This document shows, one piece after another, positions 33,938 through 45,117 of a stretch of DNA of 64,000 nt; positions within the stretch are counted from its first letter, which is position 1; each line of letters starts with the position of its first letter. Source of the DNA: Aegilops tauschii subsp. strangulata. Its lineage: Eukaryota; Streptophyta; Magnoliopsida; Poales; Poaceae. Under the pieces are notes generated by a model. The model saw nothing but the letters and a program-made list of their open reading frames with translations. It did not search any database and was not told where the DNA came from. The stretch lies in assembly GCF_002575655.3 (NCBI RefSeq), contig NC_053037.3, forward strand, positions 48,271,242-48,335,241, given 5' to 3'. The translations under genes were made by a program, and so were the position numbers.

Positions 33938-36900
33938 CTAGAACTGCCCCGAGGTACGAAGGACATCTTGATGGATGATTTCCGCAAACTCCGACTGGAT
34001 GCGAAAGAATTCTTGTCTGATGTCCGCGTCCTGGATTGCCGATAAGCGTGTGGCCCAATCTTTGATATTATTTGGTAGCAGAAGGTGATTATGGTCACGT
34101 ACGATCGCCCGCATGTGATGGAGGGCGTAGTAGGCATCCTTCTGACCGCCAGGCGGCTGCTTGACGCAGGGGAACGTCGTATTGTGGGTGAACACGTGCT
34201 TGCCGTACCTACGAATTGGCCTCTTGTAGGTGCCTCCAGATCTGGCGTAGCCGGGGAGAGCATCATCAAGAACTTTCTTGATATTTGTGTAGTCTATCTT
34301 CGACTGACGGTCCGAGTCAAAATACGTGGCCATGGAATATTTCGGGCTTAAGAGGATGAGTGTGCAATGTGTGTCACTGCCCAAAACACGGAATGTTAGA
34401 AAAAAAGAACGATCGAAATCTAAGAAATCATATGTTACGGGGCGGTGAGGGGATGACTTACTCGGGAAAGTAAGGCACGAGGAAGTTATCCTTATCTAGG
34501 TTTGCCAGAATGACGCCTTCGAGGTATGAACTCGCAACTTGCTGGTCCCCAGCGCTGCCCAAGATCTTGGCACGCATGTTGAAGGGGTCGACTATCATGA
34601 TGTCCGGGGTCTTGTCTCTAATGATCCGCATCTCCATACTCAACGAAAATAGCTGAACGAAGGTGTAGTGCAGCGGATGAAGGTTAAACATAGCGAAGAT
34701 GTCATCAAACCGCAGGACGATCATACCCCCGATGGCGCTATCCACAAAGCCCTTGCCCTCAAGCACCTTGGCCATGAAAACCGGGTATGCCACATCATTC
34801 TCAGAGAGACGCCGCTTCTCCAAAGAAAGAACACTGTCATGCAGACTCCGCATAGCACCGGTTGCAGCATTGAGCAGATTAGTCGGTAGCATCGGCCTAC
34901 CCGCCACATGCACCCTCCTCGAGATATCCTTAGGTGAAGGTGGCCCGTCCTGAGCACGGATCATACTCAGTGCCGGCTGGCTCTTTTTTTGCACCGCCCT
35001 TGTTATTCTTTCTTTTCTGTCCCTTCTTCTTCATCTGCTGTAATGGGATCGAGTTCTGCTCAGAAACCGCCTTCTTGAGTGTGTTGGGGCTGATAATATT
35101 TCGCACCTCGGCTATTTGAGGCTCGGTGAAGGCGGCAGCTGGAGGCGTCTCCTGAGAACTGAATGCCAGACGACGCCTGTTGCAATTGGGTTTCTCCACG
35201 GTACCAGGTAGATCGCGATCATCTTTTGCCGGGTTGGGTTCTTGAGAAAGAGGCCCCAAGAATTCGTCACCGTACCCATGTCCGTTGAAGTACTTATCGA
35301 GTTTGGTAAATGTACCGTCGCCATCGTCGTCCGGATCCTGTGCCATATGCATGTTCGGATCCTGTGCCATATGCATGTCCGGCATGTCCGGTAGCGTTGC
35401 GGCGGTCTTGCCATGGCTTGGTGCCGGCACAACTAGCGGTGTTGTCTGTGGGGTGGTGTCCCCCGCCCCCAAATGAATCTGGCTCTTCGTCCAAAGCAGG
35501 GGCCAGCTTAAGCAGGCGCTGAGGGTCATCACATCATCTTCGCCGGCCCCAGCAGGTCAAAACGGAGGTAACAAGTCGTTGCAGCCTGGCAGCACCGGAA
35601 CCAGTTCAACCCTATACACGGTGGGTGGCATCGGATTACCGTGAACACGGGGTTGCCCGGTTGAACGATTCTGCCCTTGGCAACATCGATCAACTCGCTG
35701 CCCATGAAGTGCAGGAGAGTGCATGGAACGTCGGCGGCGCCCAGCGAAAACATGTAGGGCGTCAGGGATGCCCAGTCAAAGGCAAGGAGATGAAGTCATC
35801 GGCCGAGAGGCTTAGTTACCATGATGGCGTCGAGCTCGGCTAATGTCGAGGCACCGCCAACGGCGGGCGTGCAAGTGACGGAGGGGCCGCTTGCTGCCGA
35901 GGTGCCGGCCGGCGTACACCCGGGTGCATTAAGCTCCAATGCCCGCGCCGGCGCCGGAGACACCAATACTGCCTCCGCTGGAGACACCAATGGCGCCGCC
36001 TGCGTGTTGTGCGAGTTGCTGGCCGTGAAGCTAGGAACCGGGGGCGGCCCCTGTTGGCCGCCCGCATTCCACGCCTGCAGCCCCTGAATCAACGTAGGCA
36101 TAATGGCGGTGAGCGTCGTTCCTAGTTGTTGTTGCACTTGCTCTTGGACCATCTCCGGAATCCGCGCCACTTGTGCCTTGAGTTCTTGGACCTCGCGCGA
36201 CTGGCTTTCCGAGCTGCTCTTTCTCTCCTTTCGCCCACCAGCGTTATAGTATGACGACCATTTTGTGGACAAGCCTTTGTCGGCCACACGACCAGCTGAC
36301 AACGGCTTACCGAACTTGTCCTTGTTTTTCATTACGTTCAACGCCCTATTTAAAGTGCTGTCCCAAGGGGAGCTCTGAGACGAACCCGCGCTACTGCTTT
36401 TAGTCTCCTGCGGAAGGAATGCGAACCATTTAGAAATTTGGCCTCATTAATTAGAATGCAACCATATGGAGCTAATTACGCGGGGGTGTATTCCTTACCA
36501 GAACAAGCTCAAGCGCCTGGGTCTTCGGATCCGTGGTAAGCTCCTTTGTTAATGGGTCCACCTTGTACCGGGCCCTGACATAGTTCCTGGTCTGCTTGTG
36601 ACGGTATTTCTCGAAGCGGGGCGGTAGGCCTTGCTCGGCACACTCCGCGTCCTCCTTGTCCCATATAGGTTCCGCCACTCTGTAACTGCCGGGACCGAGT
36701 TGGTGGACCCCTAGGTTCAAGTCTAGCATATCTTTCCCCCACTGACTTGATTCCACGGTTGCGTTGCTCTCGCACTTGATCTTGAACTCCTTGTAGTCAT
36801 CTTCGCTGATCGAAGGATGTTTCTCCTTGATATTCTCATAACTATCACCTTTTTCAATCATTCTCTTCACCGTGCCTCTCCAAGTAGCCAGGGACGTGCT

Positions 36901-37419
36901 CATTTTCGTGAGGGCGGCATTGTTCACTTTATTCCCTGAGAGGCGTGTGTTTGCGACATCACCGGGGAACTTGTATCATTCGTGCAGCTTCGTGAAGAGG
37001 AGGTTGCGCAAATTCCCTTGGTCACGATGCCTTAGGTTCTCGGTGTTGATCGAGACGGTTCTTCGGAGAATGCACCCGAGCTATCCCGCGTACCCCTTGA
37101 CTAATTCTTTGGGCGCCGTTGGATGCCCCTCGGAGGACACTTCAGTAAATTCCTCCTTGACGGTGCCGAGCATGTTCGGGCGCCGGTCCTTCCGTTGCCT
37201 CTTCGGTTGGCTGCCATCTGTGCGTGCGCTACCATCATCAGTGGTGGCATCCTCGGCGGCACCATCAGTGGTGTCATCCCCGATGCCACTAGGGGTTGTG
37301 TAGTCAGGATCGGTGTCTTCCACAGCGTCCTCATAGCGGTGAGGTTCTTCCTCCATCTCCTGGGACAGCTCCCAGAATGCCTTGTCACCCGAACCACCGG
37401 CCTCATCGTTGTGGGCCAT
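33938..37419 (-). pseudogene. CACTA TNP1-like gene: Transposase_24 domain plus Ulp1-like tail
   Basis: The start is the ATG at 37419 (MAHNDEAGGSGDK). Exon 1 (37419-36499) encodes an acidic N-terminus, then a Transposase_24-like DNA-binding region (about 36927-36499). Exon 2 begins at 36407 after a clean AG acceptor, keeps phase, and carries a coiled segment with QEQVQQQLGTTLTAIMPTL and a low-complexity Ala/Pro tail to 35820. Later exons (about 35532-34458) are basic and globular. The last (34384-33938) resembles the C-terminal half of Ulp1/C48 cysteine peptidases: a His (DTHCTLILL) and an Asp (YFDSD) are present, but the Cys position of the usual catalytic segment reads QKDAYYALHH. Two in-frame stops break exon 1 (at 37079-37081 and about 36977). 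Middle exon borders are uncertain. Confidence 0.7.
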
Positions 37420-37921
37420 GTTTCGCTCTAAATAGGAAAAAAGTTTGGTCAAAAGATGGTTATTGTCAAGGAACAAGATCTCTAAGTTGACCAAATAACC
37501 TAATTCTCGAGGAATTCGCTATTAGTGTGTTGTTGCTAAGGTCCAAGTCCCTTCCTAACCCCCTTCTTCTTGTCTCCTCTCACTATCTCTCTCACACACA
37601 TGGCAAGCAAGGGTGTCTGAGTGTGTGAAAAAATACTAAACTAATCCAAGGGCTGAAAATTGATCATCTGTTTCAGATTGCAGTTTTCTTTCTTGGGGCT
37701 TCGGTGTGCGGTACAAAACTGAATTCTGGAAACCTACAGAATGAACAAGCTAAGGGCTGCAAATGCCCGCAAGCCTTCAAGGGTGACGACATAATGGCTC
37801 AGTGTTATTTAAGGGTTGGTTTGTGAGGAATTATCATGGTCTCATCATTTAGGGTTTGTCGACACCGAGGCATCCTAAAAGCTAAGCTACTAAGATACCC
37901 CGGCCCATGCATTAGTCGCAA

Positions 37922-38013
37922 GTACCCCATATGTCCTATTTTTAGCAAAGTCATGCTAGAATTCACGGAAAATTTCAGCATGACCTTTGCTGAAAATAGG
38001 ACATATGGAGTAC
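37922..38013. repeat. Long inverted repeat (36-bp arms) in the leader of the TNP1-like gene
   Basis: The arm at 37922-37957 (GTACCCCATATGTCCTATTT...) pairs with 37977-38013 (...AAATAGGACATATGGAGTAC) with only a few mismatches across a loop of about 19 nt. The surrounding 37970-38090 segment is also homologous to the leader upstream of TNP2 (44972-45100). Confidence 0.75.
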
Positions 38014-38089
38014 CCGAATTTGCCGGAACGGAAGTTAATCGACATTCCGGCAAACTCAAGGGCCTCTCGGGGTACCTGCAAAATCATTG

Positions 38090-40204
38090 AACAAGTTGCA
38101 GTTCCAAGTTTCAGTTCCAAGCATGCATGGTAATCTCAACTCATCAACCATATCTTCAACTGAGTTCAGACTTCATAGATCATGGATGATACAGTTCAGA
38201 CTCAGTTCAGTGAAACTCTGGCATCTGCAACAAGCAAAGTGCAGTAGATTTTGTGTAACACGTGCTTCAGCTATGTCACCTGAGTTTCAAGAGGAAAAAA
38301 CAAGAACTAAATCATGTTATCTCACTGACAGCATGGATTGTTTTCATTTTTTTTCTTCCAAAAAACAAACAATGTAGTTGATGGTTGCTGGTTGGAACTG
38401 CTGCATTCAGTACTTCAGCTCATGCAAGAAAAGTTTACTAGCCTTATCATGTACTTTGTTTAGCTCACTATTGCATTATATATGCATGTGCTGCTGGTGC
38501 TTGGAGATGCTTAAAGAAAAGATTTAATCACCAGTACAGTATGCAGGGTACGTATTGTCCACCGGTACAGTAGAGCAGCATCTCTTCTCTCTATACACAA
38601 ACCAAGGGCAAAAATGACCAGCCAACCCCCTTAGGCTTGCTTGCTGGGGCCGGTGGGCCTGATGGTGGCCCACAGCTGGCTGGTTCCCGCGCGTGGGGAT
38701 TTGTTTGTATTAGTGGGCCGTCGTCAAAGTTGGCCCGTGGGCTTTTCTCGCTTCCTCGATTATCACTCGACGTTGAACTTCTTCTGCTAAAAACAAACTA
38801 ACTACAGAAATCTTCTATGTCTAAAAAAACTACAGAAATCTTTTCCTCTCTCACACAAAGATTTTTTTTCTAGTTTTGGCAGACTAACTGTACCCAAATT
38901 CACAATTATTTGTGGGAACTAAGAGGCAAACTAATATAATAATCAATTAATTAAACCTGAGACTGAGAGGCAACCTGTCGAGCAAATATTGAACTACAAA
39001 CCAGACTACTTGATGTTTCTTCTATCCTATTTCCATCTTACCCATGACTTAGTAAAATTCATACATAAGCTACAATACAAGTTAGAGTTAACATTTCTCC
39101 TAGCCAACTAAAAGACTCTGAACTTGTTCAGTTTCAGAAAAAAAAATAAAACTCTGAACCTGTTCTAAAAAATGCTCTGAACTTGTTCAGGTGTGATGGC
39201 TAGCAGAAAGCTGCAGTTTCAGATGCAGGGTGTACATTTGATGGTAAATGAGCATTAGTCTGGAAATTGAGTCTATTTCAAAAGGAGTTGTAGTTCACAG
39301 CAGAGCTAGTGTGCTTTATTTAGCTCACTAATGAAAATTAGTGGGCTGCTGATGTCGGTGGGGTGGGTCGAGGTACTGAACTAGAGAAGCCATTTGGCTT
39401 ACTGAACATTTTTCAAGACAGTGTTTGGCACCACTTTATTCAAGATTAAGCACCACTTTATTAATATACTTAATAATTTAACTAATTAAACATGAGAGGA
39501 AACCTGTCCAGCAAGTACTTGTATTGCATTGCAGACTAGTACTTCATCCATTCCCCTTACACACAACTATAATACACACAGCAAGTACTTGTATTGCAAG
39601 GAGGCTTATTTTGTTGCAAAGGCCAGAGTCATGTTAATTACACTGATGCATCAATCCTACCTCCTTCTAGAAAAGTAGTTTGTACAAGCAAATAAAACGT
39701 TCCTGGATCTAGCATTGTGTAGTTCTTCTGGGCAGCCACTAATACATCAGCAACCAATATATTGTGTACTGATCTAGGTGCTCACCGGTGATTAACAATG
39801 GTGGGAATGATTTGAGAGAACGAGGAGGTGCTCACTTCCTGGATATGGATGTTCAAGTTCATCAGTGACGGGAAAGGCATGAACTCGAGAAAGATAGAGG
39901 TTGCAGAGGGGGGAGAAGGAGGAGGGGGCTAACCTTGATCGAAGGTAGAAAACAACCACAAAATCATCGCTGTTGTGGTCGCCAAAGGGGGCCGGAGCAC
40001 GTCGTGGCCTTCCCCTTGCCCTGCTGTTGTCGTGGTGGTGGTGGTGGCGCCAAGACGGTGGTGGTGGATCTGCAGCACCAAGGAAGCAGCAGCACATGAG
40101 AGCAAGGAGATGGAGTTGGCGCACATGAGTGGATGAGGAGGAGGGAGTACCCTGGGCTGCTATGATGAGGTCGTGCAGCCCATCGGAGAGGCTCGCCGGC
40201 ATCG
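38090..40204. other. Non-coding interior of the CACTA element
   Basis: Probably intron or leader of the TNP1-like gene. It is AT-rich with repeated phrases such as AGTACTTGTATTGCA (39512, 39583) and TCTGAACTTGTTCAG (near 39120 and 39178). A Pro-rich minus-strand ORF overlaps the right part. I see no conserved coding domain. Confidence 0.45.
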
Positions 40205-40535
40205 ACGGCCACCACAGCCACAGCAGCAGCAAGCTCTCGGTGTGACACGACCGGACTTGAAGGAGAGGCGACTGGCAGCGAGGCACCAGGGCGGTGGACG
40301 GCCGGAGCTGCGGGGGGCAGAGCAGCGATGGGAGGCGAGGCGCCGGGGGGTGTCGGGGGCGGTGGTGGTCGGGTGCGGTGGGGGCGGTGGGGGTCGGGGG
40401 CGTCGGGGGTGGTGGGGGTCGGCGTCGGGGGTGGTGGGGCGACGGGCAGGGAGGCGCCGGGGCGATGGGAGGCGAGGCGCCGGGGGCGTTGGGGGCGGCG
40501 GCGGCGCAGTGGGTGGGGGGCTGAGAGAGATGTGA
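40205..40535. repeat. G-rich low-complexity tract
   Basis: The plus strand is built of GGGGGCGTCGGGGGT and GGCGAGGCGCCGGGG type units; the minus strand reads as Pro/Arg-rich ORFs in all frames. Runs of four to seven G's at short intervals could form G-quadruplexes. On the minus strand it would be the first exon or leader of the TNP1-like transcript. Confidence 0.7.
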
Positions 40536-40574
40536 TCGATTGGGGAAAGGGGATTGGGTATTTTAGTGGGGGGA

Positions 40575-41090
40575 GGGTTAGCAATGGCGCACCCCCTAGC
40601 GGTGCGCCATTAGTAAGTTTTTTTGATAGCAATGGCGCACCTCCTGGCAGTGCGCCATTAGTAACCTTTTTTTATAGCAATGACGCACCTCCTAGCGGTG
40701 CGCCATTAGTAAAAAAAATTTGGATTTTTAGTTGCATTCATTTGTGAATTGGTAAAACATTTAGGAAGTATTACACTTATGATTGCTTCTTTAGTATTTG
40801 GTTCAGTTGGACTCCCAAATAAAAGAAGGATTAATATTAACTAAATAAATTATTACATTTAAGTACTTATCATTTAAGTAAACTTCCGGGATATAATTTT
40901 TATTTTTTCATATGTATCATTCATTTAATAGTTCACATACAAAAAATTTATATTTTTGCTGGATGCAAAGAAACAAGCTAGTGGTCATGAAAAGTATTGT
41001 AACCATGAACCTTTTAGCAATGGCGCACCCTTCCTTGGTGCGCCATAAATACCTTCATAGCAATGGCGCACCCACCCATGGTGCGCCATT
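40575..41090. repeat. Internal copies of the CACTA subterminal palindromes
   Basis: Five inverted pairs of GCAATGGCGCACC ... GGTGCGCCATTAGTA at about 40580, 40630, 40678, 41018 and 41060. They have the same core as the repeats at the left terminus (32757-33090) but lie in the element's interior between the TNP1-like and TNP2 genes. No terminal CACTA motif is next to them. Confidence 0.85.
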
Positions 41091-41104
41091 ACTAACTGTT
41101 TTTT

Positions 41105-41335
41105 TTTTGGATTTTTAGTTGCATCTAATAATTTTTGAAAACATTTATGAATGTGGGAAAATATTTATGAAATATATCATCAGATTTCAAAACATTTATG
41201 AATATGAAAAAATATCATCAAATTTGTTATTTCAAATTTTTTTTGGATTTTTAGTTGCATCTAATAATTTTTTAGAAAACATTTATGAATATGAAAAAAT
41301 AGCATCAGATTTCAAAATATTCATGAATTCAAAAA
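41105..41335. repeat. AT-rich direct repeats
   Basis: Two tandem copies, period about 140 bp, opening with TTTTTTTGGATTTTTAGTTG and followed by ACATTTATGAATATGAAAAA. A third partial copy of the opening lies at about 40719. They separate the TNP2 stop from the internal palindrome array. Confidence 0.75.
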
Positions 41336-41411
41336 GTGCCGCCCATTTCCATATGTCGAAATACAATCGAGAAATAAAGGCTACAATTTAAATACAATCG
41401 ATCTTAGCTAG

Positions 41412-44400
41412 CTATCTGTTCACAATCTTCTTGCCCTTATTTTTCGCAAATGGAGTTCTTCTCTTGAACGGACGTCCTTTAGGTAGGGTGGTCCTGCTTC
41501 TTCTTGTGGTGTATGCTGGTACTTCATCGCCGTCGTCATGTTCCATCTTCGCGTCGCCATACTTGTCGAAGTCTTGCTCATTGGCGACTCCATCCATTCT
41601 GATGATCTTCCTTTTGCCTCTCCTCACAACAACACGACTGGGCTTTGACGGGTCGGTAATGAAGAAGCATTGGTCCACTTGGGAAGCCAGTACCCATGGC
41701 TCATTTTTCGCGGTGACGTTTGCGCCCGCGGTCTTGGATTTGGCTTCGGGTATAACCATGGTGGTGAAATACCGGTCTTCTTTTAGGACGCTCTTGGCCC
41801 ATCTGACACGGAACATCGGGGCCTGCTCTCCAGCGTAGCTCAGCTCCCAGATCTCCTCGATCCTTCCGTAGTATTTGTCCTTGTCGTTACCGATGTAGGA
41901 TTCCATCGTTACCCCGGAGTTCTGATAACCATCGCTCTTCATGTCCTTTCCCTCGGTGTAGAATGTGTAGCCGTTGATATCGTACGCCTCATAGGTCATC
42001 AGGTTGTGGTCGGCGCCCTGTGACAAGGCGAATATGAGTTTTTCTTCCGCGAAAGAGTCCTCATGTAAAGGGTACGACAGAAGCTTCTCCTTGAACAAAC
42101 GCGTGAAACATGAGTTGTGCTCTTTGATTATATCTCCGTCCGTCCTCTGTTGGCCTTGGTCATTGTACGTCTTCTTAATAAAGGTTTTGTGCTCTACCAC
42201 CCAAGGATCGACCACGTCTATGTGTTGTAGCGCGACTAGGTTTGCTCTTTCAAAGTCGGCGAGTCGACCCTCGAAGTCGACATGCATTTCGCGGCGACCA
42301 TCGCGGTGACCCCATCCAGCGAGCCTGCCGAGGTGCCTGTTGACGGGCAGACCAACGAGGTTCTCGATGCCTAGATAATTCGTGCAGTAGGAGATGCACT
42401 CTTCGGTCAGAAAGCCCCTGGCTATGCTTCCCTCTGGACGTGACATGTTGCGAACGTATCCTTTGATGACACCATTCATCCTTTCGAACGGCATCATGCT
42501 GTGCAGGAACGTCGGCCCGAGTTGGATGATATCCTCCACGATATGGACCAGCAGATGCACCATAACGTCGAAGAATGCGGGCGGGAAGTACATCTCAAGC
42601 TCGCATAGTATCACCACGATCTCTTCATGTAGCCTTCTGAGTTGCCTCATGCCAAACGACTTCCGAGAGATGACGTCCAAAAAAGTTGCATAGGCCAAAT
42701 AGCGTTTCACGGACGTGCGCGTCCACGATCCCACGGATTGCAACTGGAAGTATCTGCCTCATTAGCACGTGACAGTCGTGAGACTTCATCTCGCTGAACT
42801 TCTGCTTCGCTGAGTCTAGGTATCTGCTTATCTTCCCCGCGTAACCGTAAGGAAGTTTTACTCCTACGAGGCAGGTGAAAAACTGCTCGATCTCCTCCTC
42901 ACTTAGAGTGAAGCACGCGGGAGGGTAGTCATTTCCGGTCTTCTTGGCCTTTTTGCCTTTGCGACGACTTTCCGTGTCCTGCTTCGCCTCATCATCATCA
43001 TCATTAGAGTGAAGCTCCTCCCTGATGCCCATTGATTTCAAGTCTGCCCTTGCTTTCGGCCCATCTTTGGTCCTCTCTGGCATGTTGAGCAGGGTACCAA
43101 GCAGACTCTCGCACACGTTCTTCGTGATATGCATGACATCAAGGCTGTGAGGCACACGGTGGATCTTCCAGTATGGCAAGTCCCAGAAAACAGACCTCGT
43201 TTTCCATACCTTCAGCAGCGGCTCTGGTGCCTTTCGCTTCTTTCCCGACTCTGGCGCCTTTTCCTTCTTTCCTGGCAGTGGGCAATCTTTCCAATTTTTC
43301 AATAGCTCGTCTATTTCCTCGCCGCTCCTCATACGCGGGCGTCTTCGGGGTTCGGTTTCACCATCGAACAGATCCTTGCATTTTCTCCATGAGTCATCGT
43401 CGAGAAGCCACCTTTGATGTCCCATGAACACGGTTTTCGAAGACCCGGGATCTCAATCTAGCTGGCGATACATTGTGTCATCCATGCACCTGACGCATCC
43501 AAAAAATCCGTGGACCACCTGCCCCGCGACATATCCGTAACCGAGATAGTCCTGCACCGTCGTGAGCAGTGCGGCTCTCATAGGGAAATATTCTTTCTCT
43601 GCGGCGTCCCACGTATTGGCTGGCGTTTTCCACAGCGTGTCTACCTCCTCTTTCAGCAGCCCTAGATACAGATTGATGTCGTTCCCTGGTTGTTTCGGCC
43701 CTTCAATTAGCATACACATGTGAATGTACTTCCTCTTCATGCACAACCAGGGGGAAGGTTGTACATCCACACAAACACAGGCCAGGTGCTATGTGTGCTT
43801 CTCTGGCTGCCAAACGGATTGACTCCATCGGTGCTCGCGCCCAGCACGATGTTCCTTGGATCGTCCCCAAATTCTGGGTATTCGAAGTTCAATGCTTGCC
43901 ACTAGCTCGCATCCTTAGGGTGACTCAGCATCTTGTCTTTTTTATTTATCTCCAGATCATTCCCGTCATCTTCTCGCTTCTTCTCCTCCCTATCCGCGTG
44001 CCAACGCAGGAGCTTTGCTACCTTAGGGTCCGTGAAATACCGCTGCAGATGAGGAGCTTTCTTCCTCTTCTTGTATCGTGTGACGCCGCACACCGGACAT
44101 ATGGTAGACTCCGCGTGCTCGTCCCGATAAATGATGCGATTGTTCATGCACACATGGTATTTCACGTGCGGTAAATCCAGAGGACACACGATTTTCTTCG
44201 CCTCCTCAAAACTGGTCGGGCACTTGTTCCCCTTGGGAAGACGTTCGTGCCAGAATGACATGTTCTCGTCGAAGCATGCGTCGGTCATTTTGTGTTTTAC
44301 CTTCATCTCCAGACCCATGAGAGTTACTTTCAGGCGAGTATCCTCGGGCCTGCATCCTTCATACAATGGAGTAACCGCGTCTATCTCTAGTTGATCCAGC

Positions 44401-44912
44401 TTGGCTTTCTCTCGAGCGGCAGCTCTTGCGTTATCCGTCTGCTTGAGAAGCAGCTCTTGAATATGAGGGTCCTGCACCCAGCCCATCGATGGTCCATCGT
44501 CGTGTGCTCCGGCATCTTCATCTTCATGATCATGCCCTTCGTCTGCTCCGGCATCTTCTTCATCATCATGTCCGGCATCTTCTACATGATGACTGTGTAC
44601 TACATCTACTTCGTGATCATGTCCTGAAGATTCTTCGTCTTCTCGCCCGCCCTCGCCGCGGTTGTCTTGCTGCCCTTCCTCATTTCTTGCCCGGCCCCCA
44701 TGGAAGACTTCATAATCATCTTCATCACCTTGCCACCGACAGCCATCCATGAAACCACGCAAGAGCAGGTGGTCCCGCACCTGTACGGAATCCGGGTCCA
44801 TAAGGCTCCTCAGCTCGCATCTTCGACACGGACATCTTATCTTTGTCTTGTTCTTTTGAAGCATCACGACCTTCGCGGAGCTCAAAAATCTATTCATGAT
44901 GCCTTCGGTCAT
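41412..44912 (-). pseudogene. TNP2: CACTA TNP2 transposase, disrupted
   Basis: TNP2 is the catalytic transposase of En/Spm elements; it acts in the nucleus on the terminal repeats. The ATG at 44912 (MTEGIMNRF) opens a Transpos_assoc-like region with CPCRRC and HLLLRGF, then an acidic His/Asp/Glu-rich stretch, then the core (43770-42640) including WKIHRVPHSLDVMHITKN, and a C-terminal part (42743-41412) with CELEMYFPPAFFDVMVHLLVH and basic tail. Lesions: in-frame stop at about 43902; a one-base loss in a C run near 43755; a TGA at 43453-43455 in place of the expected Arg codon; a one-base gain in the six-A run (plus strand) at 42679-42684. Each side of every lesion is otherwise well conserved, so decay is recent relative to the family. 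Confidence 0.88.
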
Positions 44913-44939
44913 CGTGCGAACAATGGTCGTCTGCGGGGT

Positions 44940-45117
44940 AGAGCAAAACGATATTTTAGAACCAAGAAAAAATTTGGCATGACTTTGCCTAAAAATAGGA
45001 CCAAAAAGAATGCATAGTGCCAAATTCTCGCCGAAACGGAAATGAATCAACATTCCAACAAAATATTGGCAACTATCGCATTTCAAATACCGGTACCTGC
45101 AAACACAAACATATAAA
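44940..45117 (-). other. TNP2 leader, homologous to the TNP1-like leader
   Basis: The segment 44972-45105 aligns with 37968-38090: common blocks are GGCATGAC.TTTGC, AAATAGGAC, a ACGGAA.T.AATC.ACATTCC block and GGTACCTGCAAA. An acceptor-like TACCCCGCAG (minus strand) at about 44932-44941 precedes the TNP2 start. Confidence 0.6.

Larger units (their letters stand above)
32757..45117 (-). mobile_element. CACTA (En/Spm) DNA transposon, right end missing
   Basis: The left end begins CACTACTAGGAAAAGGC, preceded by ATT as the possible 3-bp target copy, and is followed by subterminal palindromic repeats. Internal genes on the minus strand are TNP2 (44912-41412), a TNP1/Transposase_24-like gene with an Ulp1-like tail (37419-33938) and a viroplasmin-like ORF (33557-33306). 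The opposite terminus is not found: at 45117 the element runs into an LTR fragment, then host DNA from 46184. The two large genes are broken, so it cannot move by itself. Confidence 0.85.

Noticed and set aside
39964..40632. Pro/Arg-rich ORF of 222 codons on the minus strand and Gly-rich ORFs opposite
   Set aside because: All frames are open because of the G-rich low-complexity tract; it may be transposon leader but there is no evidence for a protein.
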